Below, one piece after another: positions 1-9,083 of a DNA stretch of 59,917 nucleotides; the stretch's first letter is position 1; each line of letters opens with the position of its first letter. This stretch comes from Planctomycetales bacterium (GTDB lineage: Bacteria; Planctomycetota; Planctomycetia; Isosphaerales; Isosphaeraceae). The stretch is taken from positions 1 through 59,917 of the forward strand of contig DAIDKV010000179.1 of assembly GCA_027449865.1 (NCBI GenBank), read 5' to 3'. The translations under genes and the position numbers were made by a program. The notes below the pieces were generated by a model. The model was not told the DNA's origin and made no database searches. It saw nothing but the letters and a program-made list of their open reading frames with translations.

Positions 1-2
1 TG

Positions 3-1082
3 GCCCACGAGATGCGCAATCCCCTGTCGCCAATCCGCAACAGCCTGCACCTCCTGAAGCGCGGGCTGGATGATCCGCGGTTCGCCACCGATCTCTACGA
101 GGTGATGGACCGCCAGGTCGACCGCCTGACCCGGATCGTGGATGACGTTCTGGAAGTCTCCCGGCTTTCGCGAGGGTTGATCGTTCTGGAGCCGCAGCAC
201 GTCGACCTCCGGCAGGTTGGCCGGCAGGCGCTTGAGGCCCGTCGTCCCGAGGCCGATCGCCTCGGCCTCTCGATGGTCGCGGTGACCCCACCAGCACCGG
301 TCTGGATCCGGGCGGAGGCGGTTCGGCTCCGCCGGGTTGCGGAAGCCCTTCTGGAGAACGCCATCCGGCACACCGGCCGCGGTGGCACGATCACCCTGGA
401 GATCGTCGCCGACGCAGCCCATCCCCGGACATTGATGATCGTCCGAGACACCGGCGCGGGGATCTCGCCCGAGGTCCTGAGCAAGCTGAACGAGGCTCTG
501 GCTTCGCCCGAGGGGAGCCTCGAACGCGGCCGGGGCGGACTGGGGATCGGGCTCGCCCTGTCACGCGGAATCATCGAGCTGCACGGTGGGACCATTCAGG
601 TCGAGAGCGAGGGGCTTGGCCGGGGTGCTTCGTTCTCGGTGGAGATACCGATCGCCGGCCTGGAACCGGCCCTCCGCTCGAATCCCCTGCCCGCCTTCGA
701 GCCAAACGCCGAACGGCTCCGCATCCTGGTCGTCGAGGACAACGCCGACGCCGCCGAGAGCCTCAAGCGCCTGCTCCGGCTGCACGGCCACGAGGTGAGC
801 GTCGCCGATAACGGGGTGGACGGTGTCGCCGAGGCGAAGCGGTGCCATCCCGACGCCGTCGTCTGCGACATCGGCCTGCCCGGTATGGACGGCTACGCCG
901 TGGCCACGGCCCTCCGCGGCGACCCTGAAACCGCCCGCGCCCGGCTGATCGCCGTCACTGGCTACGGCCGGGCCGAGGACCGCGCCCGCGCCCTCTCTTC
1001 AGGCTTCGACGACCACATCACCAAGCCGGCCGACCCCGAGGTCTTGCTCCGCAAGCTGGTGATCGCCGGAGGCCGCTCTTGA
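3..1082 (+). CDS. Hybrid histidine kinase with C-terminal receiver domain (5' truncated)
   Basis: The gene runs in from outside the window, so the N-terminus and any sensor domain are missing. The first codons read AHEMRNPLSPI, the H-box of a HisKA domain, with the phospho-accepting His at bases 6-8. An HATPase_c domain follows, with an N-box (ENAIRHT), a G1 box (DTGAGIS) and a G2 box (GLGIGLALSRG). From about base 717 a receiver domain starts at RILVVEDN, with the phospho-Asp in VVCDIGLPGMDG and the conserved Lys in ITKPAD. It should autophosphorylate and pass phosphate to its own or a partner receiver. No DNA-binding domain is fused, so the output partner is unknown. The stop is TGA at 1080-1082. 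Confidence 0.93.
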   Translation, partial: AHEMRNPLSPIRNSLHLLKRGLDDPRFATDLYEVMDRQVDRLTRIVDDVLEVSRLSRGLIVLEPQHVDLRQVGRQALEARRPEADRLGLSMVAVTPPAPVWIRAEAVRLRRVAEALLENAIRHTGRGGTITLEIVADAAHPRTLMIVRDTGAGISPEVLSKLNEALASPEGSLERGRGGLGIGLALSRGIIELHGGTIQVESEGLGRGASFSVEIPIAGLEPALRSNPLPAFEPNAERLRILVVEDNADAAESLKRLLRLHGHEVSVADNGVDGVAEAKRCHPDAVVCDIGLPGMDGYAVATALRGDPETARARLIAVTGYGRAEDRARALSSGFDDHITKPADPEVLLRKLVIAGGRS

Positions 1083-1191
1083 AGGCCTGAGGGTTGACAA
1101 CCGCGTTCGGATTCGGTTTTTCGGATGGCCGCACAGCCTCGCCTGGGCTACGATCAAGCTTGTCGAATGTCCCAACCCGGGAGGCTGGTCG

Positions 1192-1743
1192 ATGAAACCC
1201 AGACGGCGGGTTCGCTTCACCATCGGACAGATGATGTGGGCCATTCTCGTCGTCGGTGGGGTGCTGGCCCTGCCCCGGATTCTCAACTCCCCAGACCGCG
1301 TGATCGCCTTCAGCGCCCTGGTGATTCTCTCGGTCCTTTGCCTGATCGCCGCGGTGGCGGAAATCGTTCTGAGCAAGCGGTGCCCGAACTGCTCGCGATG
1401 GTCGCTCCGCCGACTGGCCCGGCATTCTCGCTACTATCTCTGCACGTCTTGCCGGGCCCGGCTCAAACGCGGGTGGATGGGCCCCTGGCACGACGCCTCC
1501 GGCCCCGAGGACGCCGCGCGTTACGAGCGCCGGAGCCACGCGGGAATCTGGAAGGGCTACACGCCCCCAGGCGAGCCCGAAGGTTCCCGAAGCGGCCATC
1601 TTCTCCAGAGCAAGCGGATGCGAGACCCGATCGAGGAGATCCGCCGCCATCCCCGGCCGACACCCAGCGACCGAGGACTGGACCGTGCCTCGGCGAAGGT
1701 TCGTCGGTTCCTGCTGGCTCGTCGCGAGGACATCGAGGAGTAA
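1192..1743 (+). CDS. Small membrane protein with zinc-ribbon, unknown function
   Basis: The 183-residue product starts with a basic stretch (MKPRRRVRF), then two hydrophobic segments at about residues 12-26 and 41-60, likely membrane-spanning. Two CxxC pairs follow at about residues 64/67 (CPNC) and 84/87 (CTSC), a typical zinc ribbon. The C-terminal half is charged and soluble. Short proteins beginning with this basic motif plus a membrane segment are, from memory, common in planctomycetes. It stands alone between the kinase and the convergent MFS gene. Function not recognised. A longer open frame overlaps it in another phase but lacks any protein-like pattern. Confidence 0.7.
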   Translation: MKPRRRVRFTIGQMMWAILVVGGVLALPRILNSPDRVIAFSALVILSVLCLIAAVAEIVLSKRCPNCSRWSLRRLARHSRYYLCTSCRARLKRGWMGPWHDASGPEDAARYERRSHAGIWKGYTPPGEPEGSRSGHLLQSKRMRDPIEEIRRHPRPTPSDRGLDRASAKVRRFLLARREDIEE

Positions 1744-1827
1744 TCGCCGTTTCAGGCGGGCTTACGAGGCGAGAGAACCAGCAGAAGATCAAGGATTCGG
1801 AATCTTTCCCATCCTCTCGGCCCCGGG

Positions 1828-3090
1828 TCAACCCAGTCGATCGGCGTTCCGTAGAGCGGGGAACATCCGGGCCCAGGAGACGGTGACGGCCAGGGCGCCG
1901 AAGCCGCCGAAGGCGACCGCGGCGACAGGTCCGAGAAACCGCGTGACGACGCCGCTTTCGAACTCGCCAAGCTCGTTCGACGCTCCGATGAAAAGCGTCG
2001 AAACCGCCGAGACGCGCCCTCGCATCCGGTCTGGAGTCGCGATCTGAACGAGGCTCTGGCGGGTGAAGACCGAGACCATGTCGGCCCCGCCGAGGATCGC
2101 CAGGGCCAGCACCGAGAGCGGGAACGATCGCGACCACGCGAAGACGATCGTCATCGCACCGAAGAGCCCGACCGCGAGGAGCATCTTTGGCCCGACCTGA
2201 CGTCGGATGGGGTGCCGGGCGAGGAATCCGGCCACCAGCATCGCCCCAACCGCGGGCGCCGCGCGAAGGACGCCGAAGCCCTCGGAGCCGACGTCGAGCA
2301 CGTCGCGAGCGAAGACTGGCAGAAGGCTGGTGGCCCCGCCGAGCAGGACGGCGAACAGGTCGAGTGAGATCGCTCCAAAAACCAGCTTGTTCTGCCAGAC
2401 ATAGGCGAGCCCCTCGCGAATCTGTTCGAGCCGGGATCGGCCGCCGTGATGAGCGGGGCGGGTCTCTCCCCGGATCATTGATGCGCACAAGGCGGCGGTG
2501 GCATAAAGGGCACCGCTGACGGCGTAACCGAGCGTTGGCGAGGCCAGGCAGAGCAGCCCGCCAAGGGCCGGCCCGAGGATGCTTCCGAGCTGGGCGGCCA
2601 TGGAGTTCGTCGCGATCGCCCGGGGCAGCAATCGAAGCGGGACCAGCATCGGCGCGAGCGCTCCGGCGGCCGGGTGGAAGAACGCCCGGCTGGCGCCGAA
2701 GATCGAGGCGACAGCGAAAATCGGCCAGAGTCCCCCGCCCATCAACGACCGGATCGCCAGGATCACCGCCGTCGTCAACTGGGTGAGATAGCAACAGGCG
2801 AGGATCTTCCGGCGGTCGTGCCGGTCGGCCGCCTCACCGGCCATGAGCGTGAGCGCGAAGAGCGGGAGGAACTGCGCCAGGCCGAGCATCCCGACCGCGA
2901 AGGCAGCCTCGGAAACAGTCCGGCTTAGCCGGGCAACCTCGTAGACCTCCCAGGCCAGGATGACCGACTGCGAGCCGGTCGCCAGTGTGCCGAGGAAGCG
3001 ACCGGCCAGGAAAAATAGATAGGAAGGACGAGCGAGCAGCGAGTGGGTCTCGTCGTCACGATCGATCCGTGGAGCGGTGGTCGCGGACAT
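1828..3090 (-). CDS. MFS transporter (multidrug/siderophore exporter type)
   Basis: The 420-residue product has about 12 hydrophobic segments. After the second it carries the MFS loop motif GEAADRHDRR at residues 85-94, close to the G-x-x-x-D-R-x-G-R-R/K signature. The N-terminus (residues 1-22) is polar and the first membrane segment begins near SYLFFLAG. The overall pattern resembles the MFS_3 / EntS-like group of proton-driven efflux pumps, so export of a small molecule is likely; the substrate cannot be read. It is a single gene, convergent with the zinc-ribbon gene and followed upstream by a repeat-rich gap, so it is probably transcribed alone. Confidence 0.88.
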   Translation of the reverse strand: MSATTAPRIDRDDETHSLLARPSYLFFLAGRFLGTLATGSQSVILAWEVYEVARLSRTVSEAAFAVGMLGLAQFLPLFALTLMAGEAADRHDRRKILACCYLTQLTTAVILAIRSLMGGGLWPIFAVASIFGASRAFFHPAAGALAPMLVPLRLLPRAIATNSMAAQLGSILGPALGGLLCLASPTLGYAVSGALYATAALCASMIRGETRPAHHGGRSRLEQIREGLAYVWQNKLVFGAISLDLFAVLLGGATSLLPVFARDVLDVGSEGFGVLRAAPAVGAMLVAGFLARHPIRRQVGPKMLLAVGLFGAMTIVFAWSRSFPLSVLALAILGGADMVSVFTRQSLVQIATPDRMRGRVSAVSTLFIGASNELGEFESGVVTRFLGPVAAVAFGGFGALAVTVSWARMFPALRNADRLG

Positions 3091-3295
3091 TCCCTGTTCC
3101 CAACGGAGCGCAGGCCCTCGCCCCGGATCGTCGACGGGCCGAACCTCCCCGGACAGCCGGGCAGACTCCTCTCATTATAGCAGCCGCACGGATCCAAAGG
3201 CGGAAGGAGTCCCTCTCCTTTAGGTGAGGGAGGAATTCCGCTCGGGTCCGTCCGTCCGCCGGATGGACCGGGCGCTCGGATTCGTCTTCAATGCA

Positions 3296-3600
3296 AGCCA
3301 AAGGTCACGCGCAGATCGCCGGCTGGAGCCGGCTCCTACAAGGGTCATCGACCCGGACGTAGCCTTTGGTCACGCGCAGATCGCTGGCGAAAACCCTCGG
3401 AAGTCAAACGATGGGGCCATCGCGAAAGACCAGGCCAATCGCCCGTGTAGGAGCCAGCTCCAGCTGGCGACCCGGACGAAGCCTTTGGTCACGCGCCGAT
3501 CGCCGGCTGGAGCCGGCTCCTACAAGGGTTATCAACCCGGACGTAGCCTTTGGTCACGCGCAGATCGCCGGCTGGTGCCGGCTCCTACAAGGGTCATCGT
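3296..3600. repeat. Cluster of palindromic REP-like repeats
   Basis: At least four copies of a unit built around the palindromic core GCCGGCTGGAGCCGGCTCC followed by TACAAGGGTYATC are seen at about 3309-3346, 3494-3535 and 3554-3598. An inverted, diverged copy reading GTAGGAGCCAGCTCCAGC lies at about 3445-3465. Between them the linker 'cccggacgtagcctttggtcacgcg' style sequence is itself repeated. The same core recurs at 12992-13016. No gene is seen between the MFS start (3090) and the sialidase stop (3798). The remaining 3601-3797 holds no feature I can name. Confidence 0.85.
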
Positions 3601-3797
3601 AAGCTGGCGATAGAACGGGGAAGCCATCCGATTCGTCGGACGGTCAAACCGGAAAGCTCTCCGCTTTATCGGGGAGTTCCTTACATGCGATGCATATGAT
3701 TATCAAATCACCCTATCCTACCGGACGAATCTTCCGGCGCGGCGTTGCACGATCGATTCACCCGGTTGACTCGCGAGAGCTTCGACATTTTGAGGGT

Positions 3798-4862
3798 TCA
3801 TCGACCTTCGAGAATCCAGTTCTCGTCGATGACCGCGTGATTGACGACGGTTCGATGCCTGGACGTGTAGACGACATGAATGCGTCCGTCGCGGGCCTGG
3901 AAGGCGATCGGGTAGGCGAAGTCGTCCTGGCCCTCGCGGAGGTTGCGGCGGGCTGGCCAGGTTCGGTCCTGGTCGGAGGAGAGGGCGACGGTCAGGGGGG
4001 TCCGACCGGTCATGCTGTCGTTGTAGACCAGGAACAATCGACCGCTTCGGAGCTTCAGAAGGTCGACCGCCGCGTTCGGGTTCGGGAAGGCCGAATCGGT
4101 TCCGGGCGACCACGTTCGGCCGCCGTCGCGAGACTCGGAGCGGACGATGTGGCCGATTGTCTTCGGGTCGTAATCACCGCCGCGCCGGCAGTAGGCGATC
4201 AGTCGTCCGTCGTCGAGCTGGGCGACCGCCGGTTGAATGTTCCCGTTCGCGGATCGGATGGCCCCCATTCGGGTCCAGGTTCGTTGGCGGGGGTCGAACC
4301 GGAGGAACAGCGAGGTGCTCTCGGCGCCGACCTTCTCGGGGTCGTATCCCGTCTCGTGGTAGATCGGCAGCAGGTAATCGCCGTTGTTCAGGACGATCGG
4401 ACGACCACGGACCATGTCTCCCTCGACCATTGAGAGCACCGAGGCGTCGGACCACGTCGCCGCACGGTCACGCGAGACCTTGAACTGGATCCTCGACGTC
4501 GACCACGTCTCGCCGTACCGAACCACGTAGAAGAGCCAGACCAGCCCATCGGGAGCCTGCCAGATCACCCCGTTTCCAACCGATCGGAACGGGTCGTGCG
4601 CGATCGGAACCGGAGCCGACCACCTCGTTTCGCCCGACCGGCGCCGGAGGCCGTAGACAGAGGTATCCGTCGCATATTCGCCGGTCCCACCGTAGTAGAC
4701 CAGATAAAGGTCGCCATTATCCAGCTCGGCCATGCAAGCCGGGTGCTTGTACGGACCGGTCGGAACCTCGGGGCCGATCACGCGCTCGAACGTTGGTTCC
4801 GCGGCGCTCGCACTCGTGAGAGACCCGAGCAACAGCATCAGCCGGAGGAATCGCGGGTACAT
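3798..4862 (-). CDS. Secreted sialidase-family (BNR/Asp-box) protein
   Basis: The 354-residue product has a signal peptide (hydrophobic residues 6-20, cleavage likely after SASA). Three Asp-box-like motifs, S-x-D-x-(G)-x-T-W, are visible: SRDRAATWS at 130-138, SRDGGRTWS at 244-252 and SSDQDRTWP at 295-303, the hallmark of six-bladed sialidase propellers. An early Arg-rich strand and repeated 'DGR/NGDLYLVY' strands fit the BNR_2 family (exo-alpha-sialidase-like). In planctomycetes such proteins are widespread and usually of unproven substrate; cleavage of sialic acid is inference. It acts outside the cytoplasm. No operon partner: neighbours lie on the other strand or beyond repeats. Confidence 0.82.
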   Translation of the reverse strand: MYPRFLRLMLLLGSLTSASAAEPTFERVIGPEVPTGPYKHPACMAELDNGDLYLVYYGGTGEYATDTSVYGLRRRSGETRWSAPVPIAHDPFRSVGNGVIWQAPDGLVWLFYVVRYGETWSTSRIQFKVSRDRAATWSDASVLSMVEGDMVRGRPIVLNNGDYLLPIYHETGYDPEKVGAESTSLFLRFDPRQRTWTRMGAIRSANGNIQPAVAQLDDGRLIAYCRRGGDYDPKTIGHIVRSESRDGGRTWSPGTDSAFPNPNAAVDLLKLRSGRLFLVYNDSMTGRTPLTVALSSDQDRTWPARRNLREGQDDFAYPIAFQARDGRIHVVYTSRHRTVVNHAVIDENWILEGR

Positions 4863-5062
4863 GGCGGTCGCCTCTCATCGCGGCGGGATCGGCATCGGTT
4901 GACTTCGAGCCCCCATTGTGTGGCGCGCGAGCCGTCCGGAGCAAGCGGTCGGCCGGCCCTGGGGCTCGCGGGGGTTGACATCACTCTCCAGCGCGACGAC
5001 CATAACCTCACTCCGGTGCGACGAGATCCCTCCTCCCGATCTTCACCCAAGGAACGACGCTC

Positions 5063-6547
5063 ATGCCGACCACAGCGGCGAAGAAGGCGGCGAAGCCCGC
5101 GGCCGGACCCCAGATCCGGCTGACGCAGCTCTTCATCGAGAACCAGTGGGTCGACCCGATCGACGGCGGCTCGTTTGAGACCTACAACCCGGCCAACGGC
5201 CAGCCCATCGCCAGCGTCGCCGCGGCCGGCGCGAAGGACGTCGATCGAGCGGTCCGCGCCGCTCGTCGGGCGCTGGAATCGGGCCCCTGGAGCACGATGG
5301 ACGCCGCCGATCGCGGCCGGCTGATGGCCCGCCTCGCCGACCTCGTCGAGCAGAACGCCGACGAGCTTGCGGCGCTCGAATCGCTCAACTGCGGCAAGAC
5401 CATCGCCGACTCGAAGGGAGACGTCGAGGGCGTCTGCAACACCCTCCGCTACTATGCCGGCTGGGCCGACAAGGTCGAGGGGCGGACGATCCCGGTCCGA
5501 GGCAACATCTTCTGCTACACGCTCCGGCAGCCGGTCGGCGTTGTCGGCCAGATCATCCCCTGGAACTTCCCGATGCTGATGCTCGCCTGGAAGTGGGGCC
5601 CCGCCCTCGCCTGCGGCAACACCGTCGTGATGAAGCCCGCCGAGCAAACCCCGCTAACCGCCCTCCGCATGGCCGAACTCGCGAGGGAAGCCGGCTTCCC
5701 GGCCGGCGTCATCAACATCCTCAACGGGATGGGCGAGACCACCGGCGCGGCACTCGTCAACCACCCGGACGTCGACAAGATCGCCTTCACCGGCCACGTC
5801 GATACGGCCAAAATCATCCAGAAGGCCGCCGCCGAGACGCTGAAGCGCACCACCTTCGAGCTGGGCGGCAAGAGCCCCAACGTCGTCTTCGCCGACGCCG
5901 ATCTCGACGCCGCCGTCGCCGGAGCCTTCCACGCGATCTACTTCCACGGCGGCCAGTGCTGCACGGCCGGCAGCCGGCTCTTCGTCGAGTCGAGCATCCG
6001 CGAGGAGTTCGTCGAACGCCTCGCCGAAAAGGCCAAGGGCCGCCTCATCGGCGACCCGCTCGATCCGAAGACCGAGCAGGGCCCGCAGGTCTCGCAGGAG
6101 CAGCTTGACAAGATCCTCCACTACGTCCAGCTCGGCGAAAAGGAAGGCGCCCGGCTCATCACCGGCGGCGAGCGCGTCGGCACCGACGGCTTCTTTGTCC
6201 AGCCAACCATCTTCGATCACGTCCGGGACGACATGGCCATCGCCCGCGATGAAATCTTCGGCCCGGTCGTCAGCGTCCTCCCGTTCGAGGGCGTGGACGA
6301 GGTCATCGATCGGGCCAACCGAACCAACTACGGCCTCGCCGCCGCCATCTGGACCAAAAACCTCGACAAGGCCCACCTCTTCGCGAAGAAGGTCAAGGCG
6401 GGCACCGTCTGGGTCAATTGCTACCACGTCGTCGATTCAAACACCCCGTTCGGCGGGTTCAAAATGTCAGGCCAGGGCCGAGAAAACGGCGAGGCGGCGC
6501 TCGAACATTACACCGAGCTGAAGACCGTCACGATCAAGCTGGGGTAA
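5063..6547 (+). CDS. NAD(P)-dependent aldehyde dehydrogenase
   Basis: The 494-residue product has the full length and motifs of the ALDH superfamily. PWNFPMLM near residue 166 is the cofactor-binding loop, FELGGKSPN near residue 264 contains the general-base Glu, and GQCCTAGSR near residue 297 contains the nucleophilic Cys. The C-terminal [14 protein letters not shown] motif is typical of class 1/2 and betaine-aldehyde-type enzymes. It should oxidise an aldehyde to its acid; the substrate is not readable. The first 18 residues are a Lys/Ala-rich extension. The nitrilase gene starts 7 bases after the stop, so the two are probably one transcript. Confidence 0.93.
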   Translation: MPTTAAKKAAKPAAGPQIRLTQLFIENQWVDPIDGGSFETYNPANGQPIASVAAAGAKDVDRAVRAARRALESGPWSTMDAADRGRLMARLADLVEQNADELAALESLNCGKTIADSKGDVEGVCNTLRYYAGWADKVEGRTIPVRGNIFCYTLRQPVGVVGQIIPWNFPMLMLAWKWGPALACGNTVVMKPAEQTPLTALRMAELAREAGFPAGVINILNGMGETTGAALVNHPDVDKIAFTGHVDTAKIIQKAAAETLKRTTFELGGKSPNVVFADADLDAAVAGAFHAIYFHGGQCCTAGSRLFVESSIREEFVERLAEKAKGRLIGDPLDPKTEQGPQVSQEQLDKILHYVQLGEKEGARLITGGERVGTDGFFVQPTIFDHVRDDMAIARDEIFGPVVSVLPFEGVDEVIDRANRTNYGLAAAIWTKNLDKAHLFAKKVKAGTVWVNCYHVVDSNTPFGGFKMSGQGRENGEAALEHYTELKTVTIKLG

Positions 6548-6554
6548 ATCAACC

Positions 6555-7406
6555 TTGGAATCCCCGACTATCTTCCAGGTGGCCGGCGTTCAGATGAACC
6601 CGAAGCTCGGCCGGCTCGACCAGAACCTCGACGTCATCGTCGAGCGCCTGGTCGAGGCCGCCGGAGCCGGCGCCCACCTCGTCGTCTTTCCCGAGTGCGC
6701 CCTCTCCGGCTACGGCTTCGCCAGCCGGGATGAGGGCCTGGCGCACGCCGTGACAATCGACGGACCCGAGGTGCAAAGGGTCGTCTCCACCTGCGCCCAG
6801 AAGAACTGTTACGCCATCTTCGGATTGCTCGAACGCGACGGATCGGGCCTCTTCAACGCCTGCGTCCTGACCGGTCCCTCGGGCGTCGTCGGGACGTATC
6901 GGAAGATCCACCTGCCTTACCTCGGCATTGATATGTTTGTCAATCCAGGCGATCGACCGTTCGCCGTTCATGATGCCGGCGGTCTTCGGGTGGGAATGCA
7001 CATCTGTTACGACGGCACGTTCCCCGAGAGCGGCCGGATTCTCTCGCTCCTCGGCGCCGACCTGCTGGTGCTGCCGACCAACTGGCCAACCCACTCCGAA
7101 TGCGCCGCGGAGCACCAGATGCCAACCCGGGCGATGGAAAACACCGTCTACGCGATGGCCGTGAACCGCGTCGGCGAGGAGAGCGGATTCCGGTTCATCG
7201 GGTGCAGCTCGATCGTCGATCCGACCGGACGCGTCCTGGCGAAGGCCGGCGGCGATTCCGAGGAGATCCTCCTCGCCGAGGTCAACCCGGCGATCGCCCG
7301 GCAGAAGCACCTGGTCCGCGTTCCCGGTCGTCACGAGATCAACCGGATTCGCGACCGTCGACCGAGGTTCTACGACCCGCTCGTCGCCCCTAACGGCCGC
7401 GATTGA
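6555..7406 (+). CDS. Carbon-nitrogen hydrolase (nitrilase superfamily)
   Basis: The 283-residue product shows the nitrilase-superfamily catalytic triad: Glu47 in FPECALSGYGF, Lys117 in YRKIHLPYLG and Cys151 in MHICYDGTFPE. These enzymes hydrolyse amides, carbamoyl groups or nitriles in the cytoplasm. The start appears to be TTG at 6555, giving a short lead into the conserved FQVAGVQMNPKLG strand; a GTG at 6579 would cut into that strand. It lies 7 bases behind the aldehyde dehydrogenase, suggesting joint breakdown of an amine or amide compound (inference). Its 3' end overlaps the convergent TPR lipoprotein gene by 37 bases. Confidence 0.9.
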   Translation: MESPTIFQVAGVQMNPKLGRLDQNLDVIVERLVEAAGAGAHLVVFPECALSGYGFASRDEGLAHAVTIDGPEVQRVVSTCAQKNCYAIFGLLERDGSGLFNACVLTGPSGVVGTYRKIHLPYLGIDMFVNPGDRPFAVHDAGGLRVGMHICYDGTFPESGRILSLLGADLLVLPTNWPTHSECAAEHQMPTRAMENTVYAMAVNRVGEESGFRFIGCSSIVDPTGRVLAKAGGDSEEILLAEVNPAIARQKHLVRVPGRHEINRIRDRRPRFYDPLVAPNGRD

Positions 7407-8443
7407 CCCGGGCCCGATAATCCGTTGGAATCACCCGAAACTGGAGGCAACGGCGGCGGAGGCGGGATCGGGATGGTGACGATCGGCGGGGCTGATGTCC
7501 GCACGACGTCGCCATCGACCCGGGCCGATGGAAGCGGCCGGGTGTTCTGGGCGATCGCCGAATCCGGGCGGTCGGCGGGAATTCCCTTCTCCTGCCGGTC
7601 AAGCTGGGCCAGCGCCTGGGTCGCGAGCTGCAAGTCGGGCCGTATCGCGAGGGCCGCCCGGTATTCCTGGCGGGCTTGTTCATTCTGCCCGGTCGAGGCG
7701 AGAAGATAGCCGAGGTTCGCGTGCCCGACCGCCTCGCCATCGTTGGCGCTCAGTAGCCCGAGCGCCTCCTGAGACTTCCCAGCCGCGCCCAGCGTCATGC
7801 CAAGGTTGGTCCGGATTCGGGCGTCGCCGGGGGCGAGCTTCATCGCGGTCCGGAACGACCGCTCCGCCTCGTCCCATCGACCCTGAAGATAGGCGCTATA
7901 GCCCGAGTCGTTCCAGACTTTCGGGTCGCGGGGCGCGAGCTTTTGCGCCTTCTGATAATGCGGCTCGGCCTGGCGGAACCGGCCGGATCGGTCGAGGACG
8001 TTGGCGATTCGTCGATGGGCGAGTGCCTCGTCGGCGGCGGTCAGCTCACTCCGATGGCCGCGGGATTCGGCGACCTTCAGCGCGTCCTGGTATTCCTGGA
8101 GCGCTCGATCGGGGTTGGACTGCCCCTCGAAGACCTTGCCGAAATCGATGTGGACCTGAAACTTCTGACGCTCGGTCGGCGTCGCGTGGAAGGTGGTGTT
8201 CTCGCCGACGGTCCGATTCAGGTCGACGGTGGCCGTGGGAACGCCGTCCCGGCCGGCGACGGTGGGGGGCGTCGGTGGACTGGTCGCCGAGCGGTCGAGC
8301 ACCGAGTCGGGCGAAGTCCGGGGTGTGTGGACGCATCCGCCCACAAGCAGGACCCAGGCGATCGCCAGTCCGACCCGGATACGAATCCGGATCGGCCGGG
8401 CGTTCTTCTCGGGATCTTGCATGTCTGTGCCCTTTCCGATCAT
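7370..8443 (-). CDS. TPR-repeat lipoprotein, third gene of the secretin operon
   Basis: The 357-residue product has an Arg-rich N-terminus, a hydrophobic segment and a lipobox LVGGC with the lipidated Cys at about residue 37. A Pro/Ser/Thr-rich linker follows, then three to four tetratricopeptide repeats at about residues 100-290, with typical phrases such as WNDSGYSAYLQGRWDEAE and HANLGYLLASTGQNEQA, and a Pro-rich tail. It resembles TadD/PilF-like pilotins that assist secretin assembly. Its start overlaps the stop of the upstream 209-residue gene by four bases (ATGA), so translation is coupled. An in-frame ATG 21 bases further in is an alternative start. Confidence 0.87.
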   Translation of the reverse strand: MIGKGTDMQDPEKNARPIRIRIRVGLAIAWVLLVGGCVHTPRTSPDSVLDRSATSPPTPPTVAGRDGVPTATVDLNRTVGENTTFHATPTERQKFQVHIDFGKVFEGQSNPDRALQEYQDALKVAESRGHRSELTAADEALAHRRIANVLDRSGRFRQAEPHYQKAQKLAPRDPKVWNDSGYSAYLQGRWDEAERSFRTAMKLAPGDARIRTNLGMTLGAAGKSQEALGLLSANDGEAVGHANLGYLLASTGQNEQARQEYRAALAIRPDLQLATQALAQLDRQEKGIPADRPDSAIAQNTRPLPSARVDGDVVRTSAPPIVTIPIPPPPPLPPVSGDSNGLSGPGQSRPLGATSGS

Positions 8444-9069
8444 CGGAGTCCCATCTGTGCCGAGAAGGTCGGCGTCGGTGGGAAGGCCCCGGACGCGGCC
8501 TGCATCCGAAGCATCAAATTGTTGTAGTCATTCGTCGCCTCGGTACCCATGGCGCCCGGATAAAGCGACGGGCCGACCACGACGCGGTCCTCGGCGATCG
8601 GATGTCCGGCGGCGGCGAGGGTCGTCAGGATCGCCTTGCGCCTCTGCTGGGCGAGCTCGGGATGATCCGGGGTCCACTCCACGACAATCGGACCAGGCCA
8701 TCCGGCGAGCCGGGCGTACATCTGGTTGAACCGAGAGGCCCCAACGGGTGAAAACAGCTCGGTCCCGGGCAGGAAGTCCGACCGGTAGACGGTGAATCGG
8801 TGCGTGTCGGCCTTGGCGACCTGCACCGCGAATTGCCGGTTGACATACGCGCCCAGCGGCGGCTCAACGAACGTATCGGGATAACCGATGAAGTCGTCCT
8901 GCAACGTGTGAGCGGTGTGGTGCCAGATCCGGTGCAATCGCCCGCGACGCTGGCAGACCGGCTGACCCGCGGGAGGCGACGGCGGCTGCGCGCCCGCCTC
9001 GCCCGCGAGGATCGCCGCGGCAATCGCGGCGAGAGACCGGCGGGTGATCGTCGAGAACCGGCGAGGCAT
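8440..9069 (-). CDS. Exported protein of unknown function, second gene of the secretin operon
   Basis: The 209-residue product starts with an Arg-rich n-region and a hydrophobic Ala-rich core, with signal cleavage likely after GEAGA (about residue 27). The mature part contains VCQRRGRLHRIWHHTAHTLQDDFIG and a region around VVEWTPDHPELAQQRRKAILTTL that loosely recalls OmpA-like peptidoglycan-binding sequences, but I do not assign the family. It lies between the secretin (14-base gap) and the TPR lipoprotein (4-base overlap), so it is very likely a periplasmic accessory of that outer-membrane channel. Confidence 0.8.
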   Translation of the reverse strand: MPRRFSTITRRSLAAIAAAILAGEAGAQPPSPPAGQPVCQRRGRLHRIWHHTAHTLQDDFIGYPDTFVEPPLGAYVNRQFAVQVAKADTHRFTVYRSDFLPGTELFSPVGASRFNQMYARLAGWPGPIVVEWTPDHPELAQQRRKAILTTLAAAGHPIAEDRVVVGPSLYPGAMGTEATNDYNNLMLRMQAASGAFPPTPTFSAQMGLR

Positions 9070-9083
9070 GATTCACTCCTCTG

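Noticed and set aside
1791-1807. Bidirectional terminator AAGGATTCGGAATCTTT between convergent genes
   Set aside because: Stem of 7 bp with a wobble pair and few GC pairs; too weak to list as a feature.
3296-3600. CRISPR or attachment site
   Set aside because: The repeats are palindromic, irregularly spaced and lack distinct spacers or an integrase; REP-like is the better reading.
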